A program made the position numbers and the translations under genes. Positions 8,875 through 17,940 of a stretch of 64,000 nucleotides of DNA are shown here, piece by piece. The notes beneath the pieces are model-generated. The model saw only the letters and a list, made by a program, of their open reading frames with translations, was not told where the DNA came from and searched no databases. Origin of the DNA: Fibrobacter sp. UWB15 (GTDB lineage Bacteria; Fibrobacterota; Fibrobacteria; Fibrobacterales; Fibrobacteraceae); contig NZ_FXBA01000009.1 in assembly GCF_900177705.1 (NCBI RefSeq), positions 1-64,000 of the forward strand, given 5' to 3'. Positions within the stretch are counted from its first letter, which is position 1, and each line of letters starts with the position of its first letter.

Positions 8875-10235
8875 TGGAAGCTCTCAAGAAAGCCCTTGAT
8901 GCGTTCGCTAATGCGTTCAAGATCGAAGACCTGCGTAAAAAGCTCCTTTTTACGCTCGGTGTTTTGATTATCTATCGCCTTGGCGCACACATCACTATCC
9001 CCGGAGTGAATTCTGCCGTTCTGGCGGAGTTCTTCCGTAACTCGAATAATTTGTTCGGTCTGTATGACTCCTTTACGGGCGGTGCATTCGCTAAAGCGAC
9101 TATCTTCGCCCTAGGTATCATGCCGTACATCAGCGCGAGCATTATCATCCAGTTGATGGGCTCCGTGATTCCCGCTATCCAGATGCTTCAGAAGGAAGGT
9201 CAGGAAGGGCGCGCCAGGCTGAACCAATATACCCGTTACTTTACGGTAGCTCTCGCTGCCTTGCAGGGATGGGGCATTTCTGTGTGGCTTTCGTCCCTTA
9301 AGGTGACAACCGCTACCGGTGCCGGAGTGTCTGTCTTGGCTGATGACTTCGCTACGGGCGCCGGAAACATCGGTTTCCGTTTACTAGCTACCCTGACCTT
9401 CACCGCCGGTACGATCTTCGTGATGTACCTGGGCGAGCAGATTACCTCGCATGGTGTGGGTAACGGTATTTCTCTTATCATCTTCGCCGGTATCGTTGGC
9501 GGCCTTCCGCGGGCTGCCCTTGCAGAAATTGAAATGTTTAAGGAAGATATCCAGCCTCTCGCCATCGAGATCTTTATTCTCGCTGTCGTGATCCTGATTA
9601 TCGGCTTTATCGTATTCGTCGAGCAAGCGAACCGTCGCATTCCACTCCAAAGTCCTCGCAGGACTGTAGGTTCCAAGGTCGTGGGCGGCCAGTCCAGCTA
9701 TCTGCCTTTCAAGGTGAATACCGCTGGCGTGATTCCCGTGATCTTTGCAAGCTGCATCATGTTCATTCCGGCCATGATCGCTTCCTGGTTCCCGAACGTT
9801 TCTGCGATGCAGTCCTTTGCGGCTGCGTTCATCCCGGGTCACATTACCTATAGTGTGATCTTCGCTCTCCTGATTATATTCTTCACCTACTTCTATACGG
9901 CAATCCAGTACAACCCTAACGACATTGCCGAAAACCTCAAGAGAAGTGGTGGATTTATTCCGGGAATCCGTCCGGGTAACGAAACTGCAAAGTACATAGA
10001 CCACGTTCTCACGAGAATTTCTTTGCCTGGATCGCTTTTCCTCGCTTTAATCAGTGTTGGTCCGCTCCATCTCAAAGACGCACTCAATATGAGTTTCTAT
10101 ATTGGGGGCACCTCGGTACTTATCGTGGTCGGTGTGGCGCTGGATACGCTCCGTCAACTCGAAGCCCAGTTGCATACCAAGAATTATGAAGGTTTCCTCA
10201 AGCATGGCCGCATTCGCGGCAGGATGGCGTCTTAG
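8874..10235 (+). CDS. secY: Protein translocase subunit SecY
   Basis: SecY (453 aa) is the channel of the Sec translocon in the inner membrane and exports the many signal-peptide proteins of this window. Ten hydrophobic segments can be followed from [17 protein letters not shown] to [17 protein letters not shown]. Family motifs are present: [37 protein letters not shown] and [20 protein letters not shown]. Its TAG stop overlaps the infA GTG start, so adk and map, which often follow secY, are absent at this place. Confidence 0.98.
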   Translation: MEALKKALDAFANAFKIEDLRKKLLFTLGVLIIYRLGAHITIPGVNSAVLAEFFRNSNNLFGLYDSFTGGAFAKATIFALGIMPYISASIIIQLMGSVIPAIQMLQKEGQEGRARLNQYTRYFTVALAALQGWGISVWLSSLKVTTATGAGVSVLADDFATGAGNIGFRLLATLTFTAGTIFVMYLGEQITSHGVGNGISLIIFAGIVGGLPRAALAEIEMFKEDIQPLAIEIFILAVVILIIGFIVFVEQANRRIPLQSPRRTVGSKVVGGQSSYLPFKVNTAGVIPVIFASCIMFIPAMIASWFPNVSAMQSFAAAFIPGHITYSVIFALLIIFFTYFYTAIQYNPNDIAENLKRSGGFIPGIRPGNETAKYIDHVLTRISLPGSLFLALISVGPLHLKDALNMSFYIGGTSVLIVVGVALDTLRQLEAQLHTKNYEGFLKHGRIRGRMAS

Positions 10236-10453
10236 TGGCTAAAGAAGAAGGAATACAAGTAGAAGGTGTTGTGTTGGAAGCTCTCCCCAACGCTTTCTTC
10301 CGTGTCCAACTCGGAAATGGCCACGAGATTCTCGCTCATGTTTCAGGAAAAATGCGTCGGCATTTCATTCGAATTTTGCCGGACGACAAAGTGTTGGTAG
10401 AGATTTCTCCCTACGATCTCAATCGTGGGCGAATCACATACCGTTACAAGTAA
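10235..10453 (+). CDS. infA: Translation initiation factor IF-1
   Basis: IF-1 (72 aa, the standard length) binds the A site of the 30S subunit during initiation. The OB fold is recognised from [36 protein letters not shown] and [15 protein letters not shown]. It begins with GTG overlapping the secY stop. AGGATGG lies about 8 nt upstream within secY. Confidence 0.97.
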   Translation: MAKEEGIQVEGVVLEALPNAFFRVQLGNGHEILAHVSGKMRRHFIRILPDDKVLVEISPYDLNRGRITYRYK

Positions 10454-10481
10454 TAGGTATTTTCAAAGAAAGGTCAAACCT

Positions 10482-10598
10482 ATGAAAATCAAAGCCTCCA
10501 TCAAACCCAGATGTGAAAACTGCAAGATCATCCGCCGTAAGGGTGTATTGCGCATCATCTGTTCGAAGAACCCCCGTCACAAGCAGAAGCAGGGATAA
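10482..10598 (+). CDS. rpmJ: 50S ribosomal protein L36, zinc-binding type
   Basis: L36 (38 aa) is the smallest 50S protein. The sequence is the zinc-binding form with C11, C14, C27 and H33 (CENC, then C-x5-H). The start has AAAGG upstream; AGGT and ACCT flank a CAA triplet right before the ATG (10471-10481), so a small hairpin could cover the ribosome-binding site. The infA-rpmJ-rpsM order is standard. Confidence 0.96.
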   Translation: MKIKASIKPRCENCKIIRRKGVLRIICSKNPRHKQKQG

Positions 10599-10607
10599 GG
10601 AGATCGT

Positions 10608-10976
10608 ATGGCACGTATCGCTGGTGTCGATTTACCGAAAAACAAGACTGTTGAATACGGTCTGACGGCAATCTATGGTGTCGGTCTGTTCACCGCTAAT
10701 AAGGTCTGTGCTCAGCTGGGCATCGACAAGAACAAGAAGTGTGACGACCTGACTGAAGAAGAACAAGGTAAGATTCGTCATCTCCTCGAAGACGAATACT
10801 CCGTGGAAGGTCAGCTCCGCGCAGAAATCACCTTGAACATTAAGCGTCTGCAGGATATTGGCTGCTACCGTGGCCTCCGCCACCGCAAGGGTCTCCCCGT
10901 TCGCGGTCAGCGCTCCCGTACCAATGCCCGCACTCGTAAGGGCCCCAAGAAGACTGTGGCTAACAAGAAGAAGTAA
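10608..10976 (+). CDS. rpsM: 30S ribosomal protein S13
   Basis: S13 (122 aa) is in the 30S head and contacts L5 and P-site tRNA through its C-terminal tail. It opens [20 protein letters not shown] and has the H2TH region [17 protein letters not shown] and the motif [23 protein letters not shown] precedes the start. Confidence 0.98.
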   Translation: MARIAGVDLPKNKTVEYGLTAIYGVGLFTANKVCAQLGIDKNKKCDDLTEEEQGKIRHLLEDEYSVEGQLRAEITLNIKRLQDIGCYRGLRHRKGLPVRGQRSRTNARTRKGPKKTVANKKK

Positions 10977-10987
10977 GGAGATTCATC

Positions 10988-11428
10988 GTGGCTGAAGAAG
11001 AAATTAAGGAAACTGCTGCCGCTGCCGAAGCTCCGGTCGCTGCTGCTACAGAAGAAAAGGTCAAGAAGGGCAAGAAGCGTATTGACGTTCAGGGTATCGC
11101 CTGCGTGTTCGCTTCCTTCAACAATACAATCGTTTCTATCACCGATGCTCGCGGCAACGTGGTCGCTTGGGGCTCTCCGGGTAACTCCGGTTTCAAGGGC
11201 TCTCGCAAGAGCACTCCGTTTGCTGCCCAGCTCGCCGCTGAAGTCGCTGCCCACAAGGCTTTCGACCTCGGTATGCGCAAGGTAGATGTCCGCGTCAAGG
11301 GCGCAGGTGGCGGTCGTGAATCCGCTGTCCGTGCTATCAAGAATGCGGGCCTCGAAGTTCTCTCTATTCGAGACGTGACGGGCGTTCCGCACAATGGTTG
11401 CCGTCCTAAAAAGAAGAGAAGAGTCTAA
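10988..11428 (+). CDS. rpsK: 30S ribosomal protein S11 with acidic N-terminal extension
   Basis: S11 (146 aa) forms the 30S platform at the Shine-Dalgarno helix. The core starts near residue 35 ([20 protein letters not shown]) and ends [17 protein letters not shown]. The start GTG at 10988, with GGAG upstream, adds an Ala/Glu-rich leader of about 20 residues ([20 protein letters not shown]) that E. coli S11 (129 aa) lacks. No closer internal start with a good ribosome-binding site was seen, so the extension looks real. Confidence 0.95.
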   Translation: MAEEEIKETAAAAEAPVAAATEEKVKKGKKRIDVQGIACVFASFNNTIVSITDARGNVVAWGSPGNSGFKGSRKSTPFAAQLAAEVAAHKAFDLGMRKVDVRVKGAGGGRESAVRAIKNAGLEVLSIRDVTGVPHNGCRPKKKRRV

Positions 11429-11446
11429 TTAAAAGAGGTATCGCCA

Positions 11447-12421
11447 ATGATGTGGAAATCACTTCAGATGCCGCGCAGCTTCCAGAAAGTGGAAACCGGC
11501 GAAGATGGTCGCTACGCCAAGTTTGTCGTAGAGGCTTTGGAACGTGGCTGGGGTATTACCCTCGGTAACGCCCTCCGTCGCTCGCTCCTTTCCTCTCTGC
11601 AGGGTGCGGCTATTGTCTCCGTGAAAATTGAAGGCGTCGATAAGGAATTCTCGACGATTCCGGGTGTAAAGGAAGATGTCACTGACATTATCCTGAATCT
11701 CAAGAGCATCCGCGTGAAGCTCCTGTCCGACCACGACGAAACGCTCCGCCTGGACATGTCCGGCGAAGGCGAAGTCACGGCCAAGGACTTCATGGACAAT
11801 CCGAATGTCGCCATCTTGACTCCGGATGTCCATATCGCTACTTTGAACGGTAACGCATCGCTCTCCCTGGAAGTGAAGATTTCCAGCGGTCGCGGCTACG
11901 TCACTGCCGACGAATTGAAGGACAAGGACGCTCCGATTGGCGTGATCGCCATGGACGCCAACTTCAACCCGGTGCAGAAAGTCGCGATGCACATCAGCGA
12001 TACCCGCGTTGGCCAGAAGACGGACTACAACCGTCTGGAACTGGAAATCACGACTGACGGTTCCATCGATCCGGAAGACGCTCTTGCATACGCTGCAAAG
12101 CTCCTCATGGACCACTTGGAAATCTTCATCAACTTCGAAGGCGATCTCGAAAGCCCCGAAGAACTTGAAATGGATGAAGAACGTCAGCGTATCGCCCAGC
12201 TCCTGCGCACCCGCGTGGACGACCTGGAACTTTCCGTTCGCTCCAGCAACTGCCTCCGTATGGCTAACATCCATACCGTCGGCGAACTTGTGCGCAACAA
12301 GGAAAACGATATGCTTAAATACAAGAACTTCGGCAGGAAGTCCTTGGTGGAACTTAACGAGGTGTTGACCTCCATGGGCCTTTCCTTTGGCATGGACGTC
12401 GATGACTACTTGAAGGATTAA
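11447..12421 (+). CDS. rpoA: RNA polymerase subunit alpha
   Basis: RpoA (324 aa) nucleates RNA polymerase assembly through its N-terminal domain (about residues 1-230; RGWGITLGNALRRSLLSSL is the dimer region). Its C-terminal domain binds DNA and activators (about 250-324; SVRSSNCLRMANIHTVGEL, then FGRKSLVELNEVL). The start is ATGATG; either ATG at 11447 or 11450 could be used, with AAGAGG upstream. rpsD, which normally lies just before rpoA, is missing here. Confidence 0.98.
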   Translation: MMWKSLQMPRSFQKVETGEDGRYAKFVVEALERGWGITLGNALRRSLLSSLQGAAIVSVKIEGVDKEFSTIPGVKEDVTDIILNLKSIRVKLLSDHDETLRLDMSGEGEVTAKDFMDNPNVAILTPDVHIATLNGNASLSLEVKISSGRGYVTADELKDKDAPIGVIAMDANFNPVQKVAMHISDTRVGQKTDYNRLELEITTDGSIDPEDALAYAAKLLMDHLEIFINFEGDLESPEELEMDEERQRIAQLLRTRVDDLELSVRSSNCLRMANIHTVGELVRNKENDMLKYKNFGRKSLVELNEVLTSMGLSFGMDVDDYLKD

Positions 12422-12423
12422 AC

Positions 12424-12888
12424 ATGAGACACGGTGTAAAAAACAAGAAATTGGGCGTGAATGCCCAGCACAAGCGTGCCATCCTCCGCGCTCTTACCAC
12501 TTCTATTCTTGAGAAGGGCATGGAAGCCGAGCAGAGCAACCGCTACGTGCGCACTACTCTCCACAAGGCTAAGCTCGTCCGCAGCTGCGTGGATCGCATG
12601 ATCACTTATGCAAAGAAGGGTGACCTTTCTGCACGTCGTGAAGCTTCCCGCTTCGTGATGAGCCCGAAGGCTGTGCAGGACCTGTTCGCAACGATCGGTC
12701 CTCGCTATGCTGGCCGTAACGGCGGCTACACCCGCATCATCAAGCTCGGCCCGAACCGCGCTGGTGACGCTTCCGAAATGGCTCTCGTCGGTCTCGTCGA
12801 AGACGAAATCGTCGTGAAGACCAAGAAGGCTGCTGAACCTGCCAAGTCCGATGCTGTGAGCATGGTCGAAGGCGAAAGCAAGGCATAA
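12424..12888 (+). CDS. rplQ: 50S ribosomal protein L17
   Basis: L17 (154 aa) is located near the tunnel exit. The core is standard (MRHGVKNKKLGVNAQHKRA, then LRALTTSILEKGMEAEQSNR, and GRNGGYTRIIKLGPNRAGDA). Beyond about residue 125 an Ala/Lys/Glu tail makes it longer than the E. coli protein (127 aa). It is the last gene before a strong terminator. Confidence 0.97.
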   Translation: MRHGVKNKKLGVNAQHKRAILRALTTSILEKGMEAEQSNRYVRTTLHKAKLVRSCVDRMITYAKKGDLSARREASRFVMSPKAVQDLFATIGPRYAGRNGGYTRIIKLGPNRAGDASEMALVGLVEDEIVVKTKKAAEPAKSDAVSMVEGESKA

Positions 12889-12913
12889 TTGATCTTTGTG
12901 CAAAAGATTAAAG

Positions 12914-12948
12914 CAGGGTTCCGATGCGAATCGGGCCCTGTTTTTTTT
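12914..12948 (+). terminator. Rho-independent terminator of the ribosomal superoperon
   Basis: An inverted repeat pairs CAGGG plus CCGAT with ATCGG plus CCCTG around a GCGA loop, with a small interior bulge, and is followed by eight T. It lies 25 bases after rplQ and ends the ribosomal transcript. Confidence 0.9.
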
Positions 12949-13019
12949 ATCATTAGCCTTTGAGTTTTTAGATAAAAAATCCAAGCTACAATTAGCTCAC
13001 AATTTGTACCTTGAGTCAT

Positions 13020-13027
13020 TATTTTTG
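13020..13027 (+). promoter_or_regulatory. Possible -7 promoter element for the polysaccharide export genes
   Basis: TATTTTTG fits the TAnnTTTG element known in Bacteroidetes promoters and lies 14 nt before the wza-like ATG, after the ribosomal terminator. No convincing -33 element is seen at the right distance. Confidence 0.35.
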
Positions 13028-13041
13028 TATTTTATAGAGAC

Positions 13042-14211
13042 ATGCGTAACTTTATACTATTCATAGCTTTACTTTGCGTTAGCATTTTTGCCGAAGACGA
13101 TCTTTTTAGCTCGGGTGTGCTTTCTGCGAAGAAAGGTGGAATCTCTTCGAGAAGTTCTGTCGCGATGGAGCCTTCTTTTGCTGAATCTCCCGTGGATTCA
13201 AACTATGTGCTTGGCCCGGGCGATTTCCTGGACTTGATGCTCGAAGAAAATTATTTGTCGGTGCAGGTATATCCGGACGGATCTGTGGCCATTGAAGAAT
13301 GCGGCGGTGTCGTCGTGGGTGGCAAGACGCTTGCCGAAGCACGCGAATTGATTTTGGATCTTGTTGCCAAGCGTTACAAGCGTGACCAGTGCTTTGTCCA
13401 GCTTGCAGCGCTCAAGAAGTTCAAGGTGAACGCCATGGGCGCCATTGTACAGGTGGGCCAGCAGCTGGTGGAACCGCAGACGAGACTGAGTATGTTCTTG
13501 CGCAAGGTGGGCGGAACTCTCCCGAGTGCCAATATCGAAGACGTGCAGGTGATTCGCGGTAGTGACACGATCCATGTCGATTACAGCGCCATGTCGATGA
13601 AGGGTGAATTTGCCAACGACATTATGCTGGAACAGGGCGACAAGGTTTACGTACCCTTCGTGAAGATGGGCCAGAATGTCACCTTGATTTTCCCGGGTTA
13701 CAGGACCAGTGCCTCGTACCAGGAAGGACGCACCTTGCAGGAATACTTTGATCTTGTGGGCGGTTTCCGCTTGCATAATTATGGCTACAAGGCGTTATGC
13801 GTTCGCGAACCCGGAGCAGCTCCGCGTTGGCTCGATATTTCTGAAATGAGCAAGACGACTGTCGCCCCGAATACCGAAGTTGAATTCTCGGTGCAAGAAA
13901 TGCTTGTGTACGTGGGTGGTTCAGTAAGCTATATCGGAAGACACCCTTACAACCCCTCGTGGCATGCGCTTGATTACGTGGCGGCGTCGGGAATTAATAC
14001 GATTACGGGTACATGGAACCAGATCAAGGTGTGGCGCGGCAAGAAGCCAGAGCCACTTTACCTGAGCGTGACCGAAGACCAGATTTTGCCGGGCGACTAT
14101 ATCGAAATTCCGAAGAGTCGCTATGAATCCTTCAAGGATTTCACGTTGTTCCTTGCATCGCTCTTGACTGTGATTTCTTCGGCATTCATCATTTACGTCA
14201 ATTATAAGTAG
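13042..14211 (+). CDS. Polysaccharide export protein, Wza/SLBB type
   Basis: The 389-aa product has a signal peptide (about residues 1-17) and a Poly_export domain that begins YVLGPGDFLDLMLEENY near residue 52. SLBB-like domains follow (GAIVQVGQQLVEPQTRLSM near residue 134, and a second near 215-290). A C-terminal hydrophobic helix (FTLFLASLLTVISSAFIIY) could cross the outer membrane as in Wza. No lipobox cysteine is seen, unlike E. coli Wza. It heads an operon with Wzz-like and Wzy-like genes, so it probably forms the outer-membrane exit for an exopolysaccharide or O-antigen-like polymer. Confidence 0.85.
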   Translation: MRNFILFIALLCVSIFAEDDLFSSGVLSAKKGGISSRSSVAMEPSFAESPVDSNYVLGPGDFLDLMLEENYLSVQVYPDGSVAIEECGGVVVGGKTLAEARELILDLVAKRYKRDQCFVQLAALKKFKVNAMGAIVQVGQQLVEPQTRLSMFLRKVGGTLPSANIEDVQVIRGSDTIHVDYSAMSMKGEFANDIMLEQGDKVYVPFVKMGQNVTLIFPGYRTSASYQEGRTLQEYFDLVGGFRLHNYGYKALCVREPGAAPRWLDISEMSKTTVAPNTEVEFSVQEMLVYVGGSVSYIGRHPYNPSWHALDYVAASGINTITGTWNQIKVWRGKKPEPLYLSVTEDQILPGDYIEIPKSRYESFKDFTLFLASLLTVISSAFIIYVNYK

Positions 14212-14217
14212 TTTTGT

Positions 14218-15420
14218 ATGGAAAAGCAGGAATCGGTCGGTTTTATTGAAGTCTGTCTTCGTCTGCTGAATAATGACTTGAAGCATTTCAAGTTGTGTGC
14301 GGCGATAGTCCTCATCCCTACGCTTGTCACCTTTATTCTTGTCATGTGGGTGATCAAGCCCGTGTATGCGGCAACGGCTATCGTGACTCCTCCGTCTCCG
14401 TCTCAGACTTCGTTGAGTGGTTTAAGTTCTATGCTGGGCGGCGCCTCTGGCATGAGTTCGCTCCTCGGTTTTGCCAATGCCAACGAAGACGAAAACGCTG
14501 TTTGGACCATTCTCAATTCATGGGAATTGCATGACCAGGTGATCAAGGAATTCAATCTGGCGGAACATTATGAATTCGACGGTGATTTCCATGCGGACTT
14601 GCTGAAGGAATTCCGCAAGAATTTCGAAGTGGAATTCAACAAGGAAGACATGTTCGCTATCACCATAGAAGACGAAGACTTTAGGCTTGCAGCAAAGATG
14701 GTCTCGTTCATGCTTGAGAAGGCGGACTCCGCTTTTAACGCATTCAAGACGGCGCAGGCAAGGCAGTCTAGAATTTATTTCCAGAGCAGGCTCGATTCCT
14801 GCGAACAGACCCTGGATTCCTTATTGGCCGATTTCGTGAAGTTCCAGGTGGACAACAATTTCTACGATCCGAATGTACAGCTCGAATCGACAATTAAGTA
14901 CCTGGGTGCCTTGCAGGCCAAGCGCGAAGAAGTGTCTATCGAAATGGCATTCGAAAAGGCGGACCGCGGCGAAAAGAGCAAGCGCTATGATGAATTGACC
15001 AAGCGCTACCAGGGCGTGAATTCTGCATTGCACGGCGCATTGAAGGGCCGCCACGAGAACATGGGCATGGTCGCCCTCAAGAAGTCTCCGGAACTAGGCG
15101 CCGAATACATGCGTCGCGAAACGGAAATCCGCGTGCAAGAAGCCATGTACAAGCTGCTTCGTCAACAGAGCGAACAGATGCGCATGGAAGAAGCGAAGAT
15201 GCTTACGAACCTGCACGTGCTTGAACCGCCTTGGGAAAACGACAAGAAGATTTACCCGTTGAGGGGTGTCACCTTGATTTTCGTTTTCTCTGTGGCTTGC
15301 ATTATTGCGACGATCGTCTGCAACTTGCTCGGCTACCTGGCCTGCGAATCGAAGCGCGGCTCCTCGGTGGCTGTGGAATGGAACGCCTTCAAGGGATTCT
15401 TTAAAAAGAACAAGGGCTAG
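14218..15420 (+). CDS. Chain-length determinant protein, Wzz/GumC type
   Basis: The 400-aa product has two membrane segments, at about residues 27-47 (AAIVLIPTLVTFILVMWVI) and about 348-375 (GVTLIFVFSVACIIATIVC), enclosing a long periplasmic helical region with coiled-coil character. This is the polysaccharide co-polymerase layout. A Gly/Ser-rich stretch (SLSGLSSMLGGASGMSSLLG) near residue 65 matches a common feature of the family. It starts 6 nt after the export gene. No C-terminal tyrosine kinase domain is fused. Confidence 0.85.
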   Translation: MEKQESVGFIEVCLRLLNNDLKHFKLCAAIVLIPTLVTFILVMWVIKPVYAATAIVTPPSPSQTSLSGLSSMLGGASGMSSLLGFANANEDENAVWTILNSWELHDQVIKEFNLAEHYEFDGDFHADLLKEFRKNFEVEFNKEDMFAITIEDEDFRLAAKMVSFMLEKADSAFNAFKTAQARQSRIYFQSRLDSCEQTLDSLLADFVKFQVDNNFYDPNVQLESTIKYLGALQAKREEVSIEMAFEKADRGEKSKRYDELTKRYQGVNSALHGALKGRHENMGMVALKKSPELGAEYMRRETEIRVQEAMYKLLRQQSEQMRMEEAKMLTNLHVLEPPWENDKKIYPLRGVTLIFVFSVACIIATIVCNLLGYLACESKRGSSVAVEWNAFKGFFKKNKG

Positions 15421-15423
15421 CCC

Positions 15424-16767
15424 GTGTTTTCGTGGGTGATAGAATATCCGGTCAGCGCCGCCCTTTTTCTGGTAGTCATTTTTTGCCTATTCCAGTCTTG
15501 GTGGTTCAAGAAGGATTTCTTCAGTCCGCTCAATGTCTATTGCTTTGCGCAGTGCATTACCCTCGCTATCTCTTATTTGCAGATAAACAGGGCGATGAGT
15601 GACTTTAAGCTTTATACCTGGGGCGTGTGGCTCCTGGGATTCTTGTCGTTTGCAAGCGGCTGTATTATCGCAAGGCTTCATGCGAAGTCGAAGGCGTTGC
15701 CGGTCAACGTCGCCCAGCCAGTAGCCCCGAAACGCTACAACTGGACGGTTCACCTGGTACTTTCGTTTGGCGTATTCTGCTTGTTCCTTGTGGGCGTTTA
15801 CGGCGTATTCTCGGTGGTGGGCAACCTGATCATATTTACGGATAGCCCGGCCAAGTGGATGACGAAGGATATCAACTACGGCTATTACGCTCTTTTGTTC
15901 AATAGCGGTCCGTTGTGTGTCCTGCTTTTTGGTGTGGCGGCATTTAAAAAGTTCAACAACGTGCAGTGGGTGCGCCGTGTGGCCGTTGTCATGGTGTTTG
16001 TAACGATTGCCATAAACCTGATGACGTACCCGAACAGAACGACTCTGTTTTTCAATGTCGGTTTCTTCTTGATTTTTGTGAACTACCTGTACAAGCGGAT
16101 TTCGCCGATTGTCATTGCGGCGCTTCTGGTGGTTGCCATCGCGGTTTTCGTATCGATCGGTAGCCTTCGTGACCAGTACGGTGGCGGCTCTGCCGAAGGC
16201 AAGGCGATGGATGTGGTTCTGGAACTGCCTTACAAGTACCTGGCGAACAATTACTGGAATTTGGATTATGCCCTGAACCCGCCGAATGATCGCGAAATCC
16301 ATCCGCATACATACGGAATCGATTTCTTTAACGGCATTTTCGAATATGCGAAACTCACGGGTTCATTCAGGAACAGTTTTCACTGGGACGATTCCTTCAA
16401 CAATAAGATCCAGAAAGTGGAGGGGTTCAATACGGTGAACTACCTTTGGGAAGTTTACAAGGATTTCCACCTGTTCGGAGTGTTCCTGTTTCCGCTCTTG
16501 TGCGGGATCGGCCTCACGGTACTTCATTTGCGCTTATGTAGACCCTTTACCCCGCGGCAGATTCTGATGTATACCTATTTCATCTACTTTGTGGGATGGT
16601 GGTTCTTTACGGCGGGTTACAAGCAGGGCATTTTCTGCATCTGGGGTGCGGTGATTTATTTTGTTTCTACCGTGTGTATGTGGCAAAAGCGCGGCACGGA
16701 AAAAGAATTACCAGCGGAACCTGCGGTTTCTGACAAAGTAAGCGAGCAGGAACAGGCTCAGGCATAA
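15424..16767 (+). CDS. O-antigen/exopolysaccharide polymerase-like membrane protein
   Basis: The 447-aa product has 10-12 hydrophobic segments and a long soluble loop late in the protein (about residues 275-340, DREIHPHTYGIDFFNGIF onward). This is the layout of Wzy and related oligosaccharide repeat-unit polymerases, families with very low sequence identity. It begins with GTG 3 nt after the Wzz-like gene, so it is in the same operon. The context supports polymerisation of lipid-linked repeat units. Its last 60 bases overlap the 3' end of the convergent flippase gene. Confidence 0.7.
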   Translation: MFSWVIEYPVSAALFLVVIFCLFQSWWFKKDFFSPLNVYCFAQCITLAISYLQINRAMSDFKLYTWGVWLLGFLSFASGCIIARLHAKSKALPVNVAQPVAPKRYNWTVHLVLSFGVFCLFLVGVYGVFSVVGNLIIFTDSPAKWMTKDINYGYYALLFNSGPLCVLLFGVAAFKKFNNVQWVRRVAVVMVFVTIAINLMTYPNRTTLFFNVGFFLIFVNYLYKRISPIVIAALLVVAIAVFVSIGSLRDQYGGGSAEGKAMDVVLELPYKYLANNYWNLDYALNPPNDREIHPHTYGIDFFNGIFEYAKLTGSFRNSFHWDDSFNNKIQKVEGFNTVNYLWEVYKDFHLFGVFLFPLLCGIGLTVLHLRLCRPFTPRQILMYTYFIYFVGWWFFTAGYKQGIFCIWGAVIYFVSTVCMWQKRGTEKELPAEPAVSDKVSEQEQAQA

Positions 16768-17940
16768 ATCGCCCGAAAGCGTGAGGGCCGGGATGTAGGG
16801 CGCCTTGAGCAGGCTTGCGCCACCGATACAGACTGCAATATTTATCACGCCGCCAATGGTAATCATGGTGCCGTAGAGCCATGTGCGTTTTTCCTTGAGC
16901 AAGGTCGAAATCATTCCCATGCGTGTCGCTTGCAGAATCAGGGAGCAGGCGAGAATGCGCAGGCAGTAACAGCTGGTTTCAAGGACGTCGGGTGTCCAAG
17001 GGGCGGCAAAGAAAATAATCCGGAGCGTGTATTGCGGAAACAGCCAGAAGGGTGTCGTTGCTGCGGCGATGAAAAGTGTGAATACGGCTTGGTCGCGCAA
17101 GTGGAGGACGCGTGTATCGGTTTGGTGGAGCGTTATGAGGCTCGACGAAATGAAATGTACCATGAGCCCCGAGGCGAGAATGACAAGCTTGTGCGAGAAG
17201 TTATAGGCACCCAGGAATTCGGGTGTCGTAAAGTGTGCGACCGTATAAAGGCCTACGGGCAGGTAGGCAAAGCTTGCGATACTCGAAAGTGCGTAGGGAC
17301 ATGCCGACTTGAACATGAGCTTGAAGAATTGTACGGTATGCAAGCCGATACGGAAGATCTTCAAGGTGAATGCCTGGCCGACGCCGAAACCGAAGGCGGG
17401 CAGAGCCGCGATGACCATGGCAAGCGCAATCAATGGAATAGAATCGAGTTTGAGTACCCAGAGGGCGATCCCCATGACGGTGCAGTAGGACAGCGTATGG
17501 AGAACTTTGGAAATCAGGAGTTTTTTCCAGAAGTTGCCGCAAATGAAGTACCAGTCAAAGAAAGCGTGCTGGAAGAGTAACCCAAGTGCAAGAACCAGTT
17601 CGCCTTCGAAGACATCGCTCCCTCTTCGGACGGTGAATGCGAAGACGACCATGGCGATGGCCGCTACGGTTGTCATGAAGAGCCTGAGTTGCAAAACATT
17701 GGTGAACAGGGCTCCGCTAGTGGCGCGCTTGCCGAAAAAGGCGAGAATCAGCGTTGCCATTCCAAAATCGGCGAGGGCGCAGAAGATGGTGTAGTCGCTT
17801 TGCAAGATTCCGAAGGAACCGAATTTGACAATTCCCAAATTGTTTGCGATAAGGTTCTGGACAAGGACAGAAACGCCCTGGATGAGGACATTGACCAGAG
17901 ATATGAAAACGCCTATCTTGATGTTTCTGAGTGCTTGCAT
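16708..17940 (-). CDS. Polysaccharide flippase (Wzx/MOP family)
   Basis: The 410-aa membrane protein has about 12 hydrophobic segments. It starts MQALRNIKIGVFISLVNVLI and continues VQNLIANNLGIVKFGSFGIL, the N-terminal pattern of oligosaccharide flippases that move undecaprenyl-linked units across the inner membrane. I chose the ATG at 17940; a longer reading to 18087 would lie inside the acyltransferase gene. The start is 28 nt before the end of that upstream gene, so translation is probably coupled. It completes a Wzx/Wzy/Wzz/Wza set on opposite strands. Confidence 0.8.
   Translation of the reverse strand: MQALRNIKIGVFISLVNVLIQGVSVLVQNLIANNLGIVKFGSFGILQSDYTIFCALADFGMATLILAFFGKRATSGALFTNVLQLRLFMTTVAAIAMVVFAFTVRRGSDVFEGELVLALGLLFQHAFFDWYFICGNFWKKLLISKVLHTLSYCTVMGIALWVLKLDSIPLIALAMVIAALPAFGFGVGQAFTLKIFRIGLHTVQFFKLMFKSACPYALSSIASFAYLPVGLYTVAHFTTPEFLGAYNFSHKLVILASGLMVHFISSSLITLHQTDTRVLHLRDQAVFTLFIAAATTPFWLFPQYTLRIIFFAAPWTPDVLETSCYCLRILACSLILQATRMGMISTLLKEKRTWLYGTMITIGGVINIAVCIGGASLLKAPYIPALTLSGDLCLSLFLLAYFVRNRRFRW

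Noticed and set aside
16930-17580. A plus-strand frame of 216 codons opposite the flippase
   Set aside because: Very charged, low-complexity translation; the minus strand codes a convincing membrane protein.
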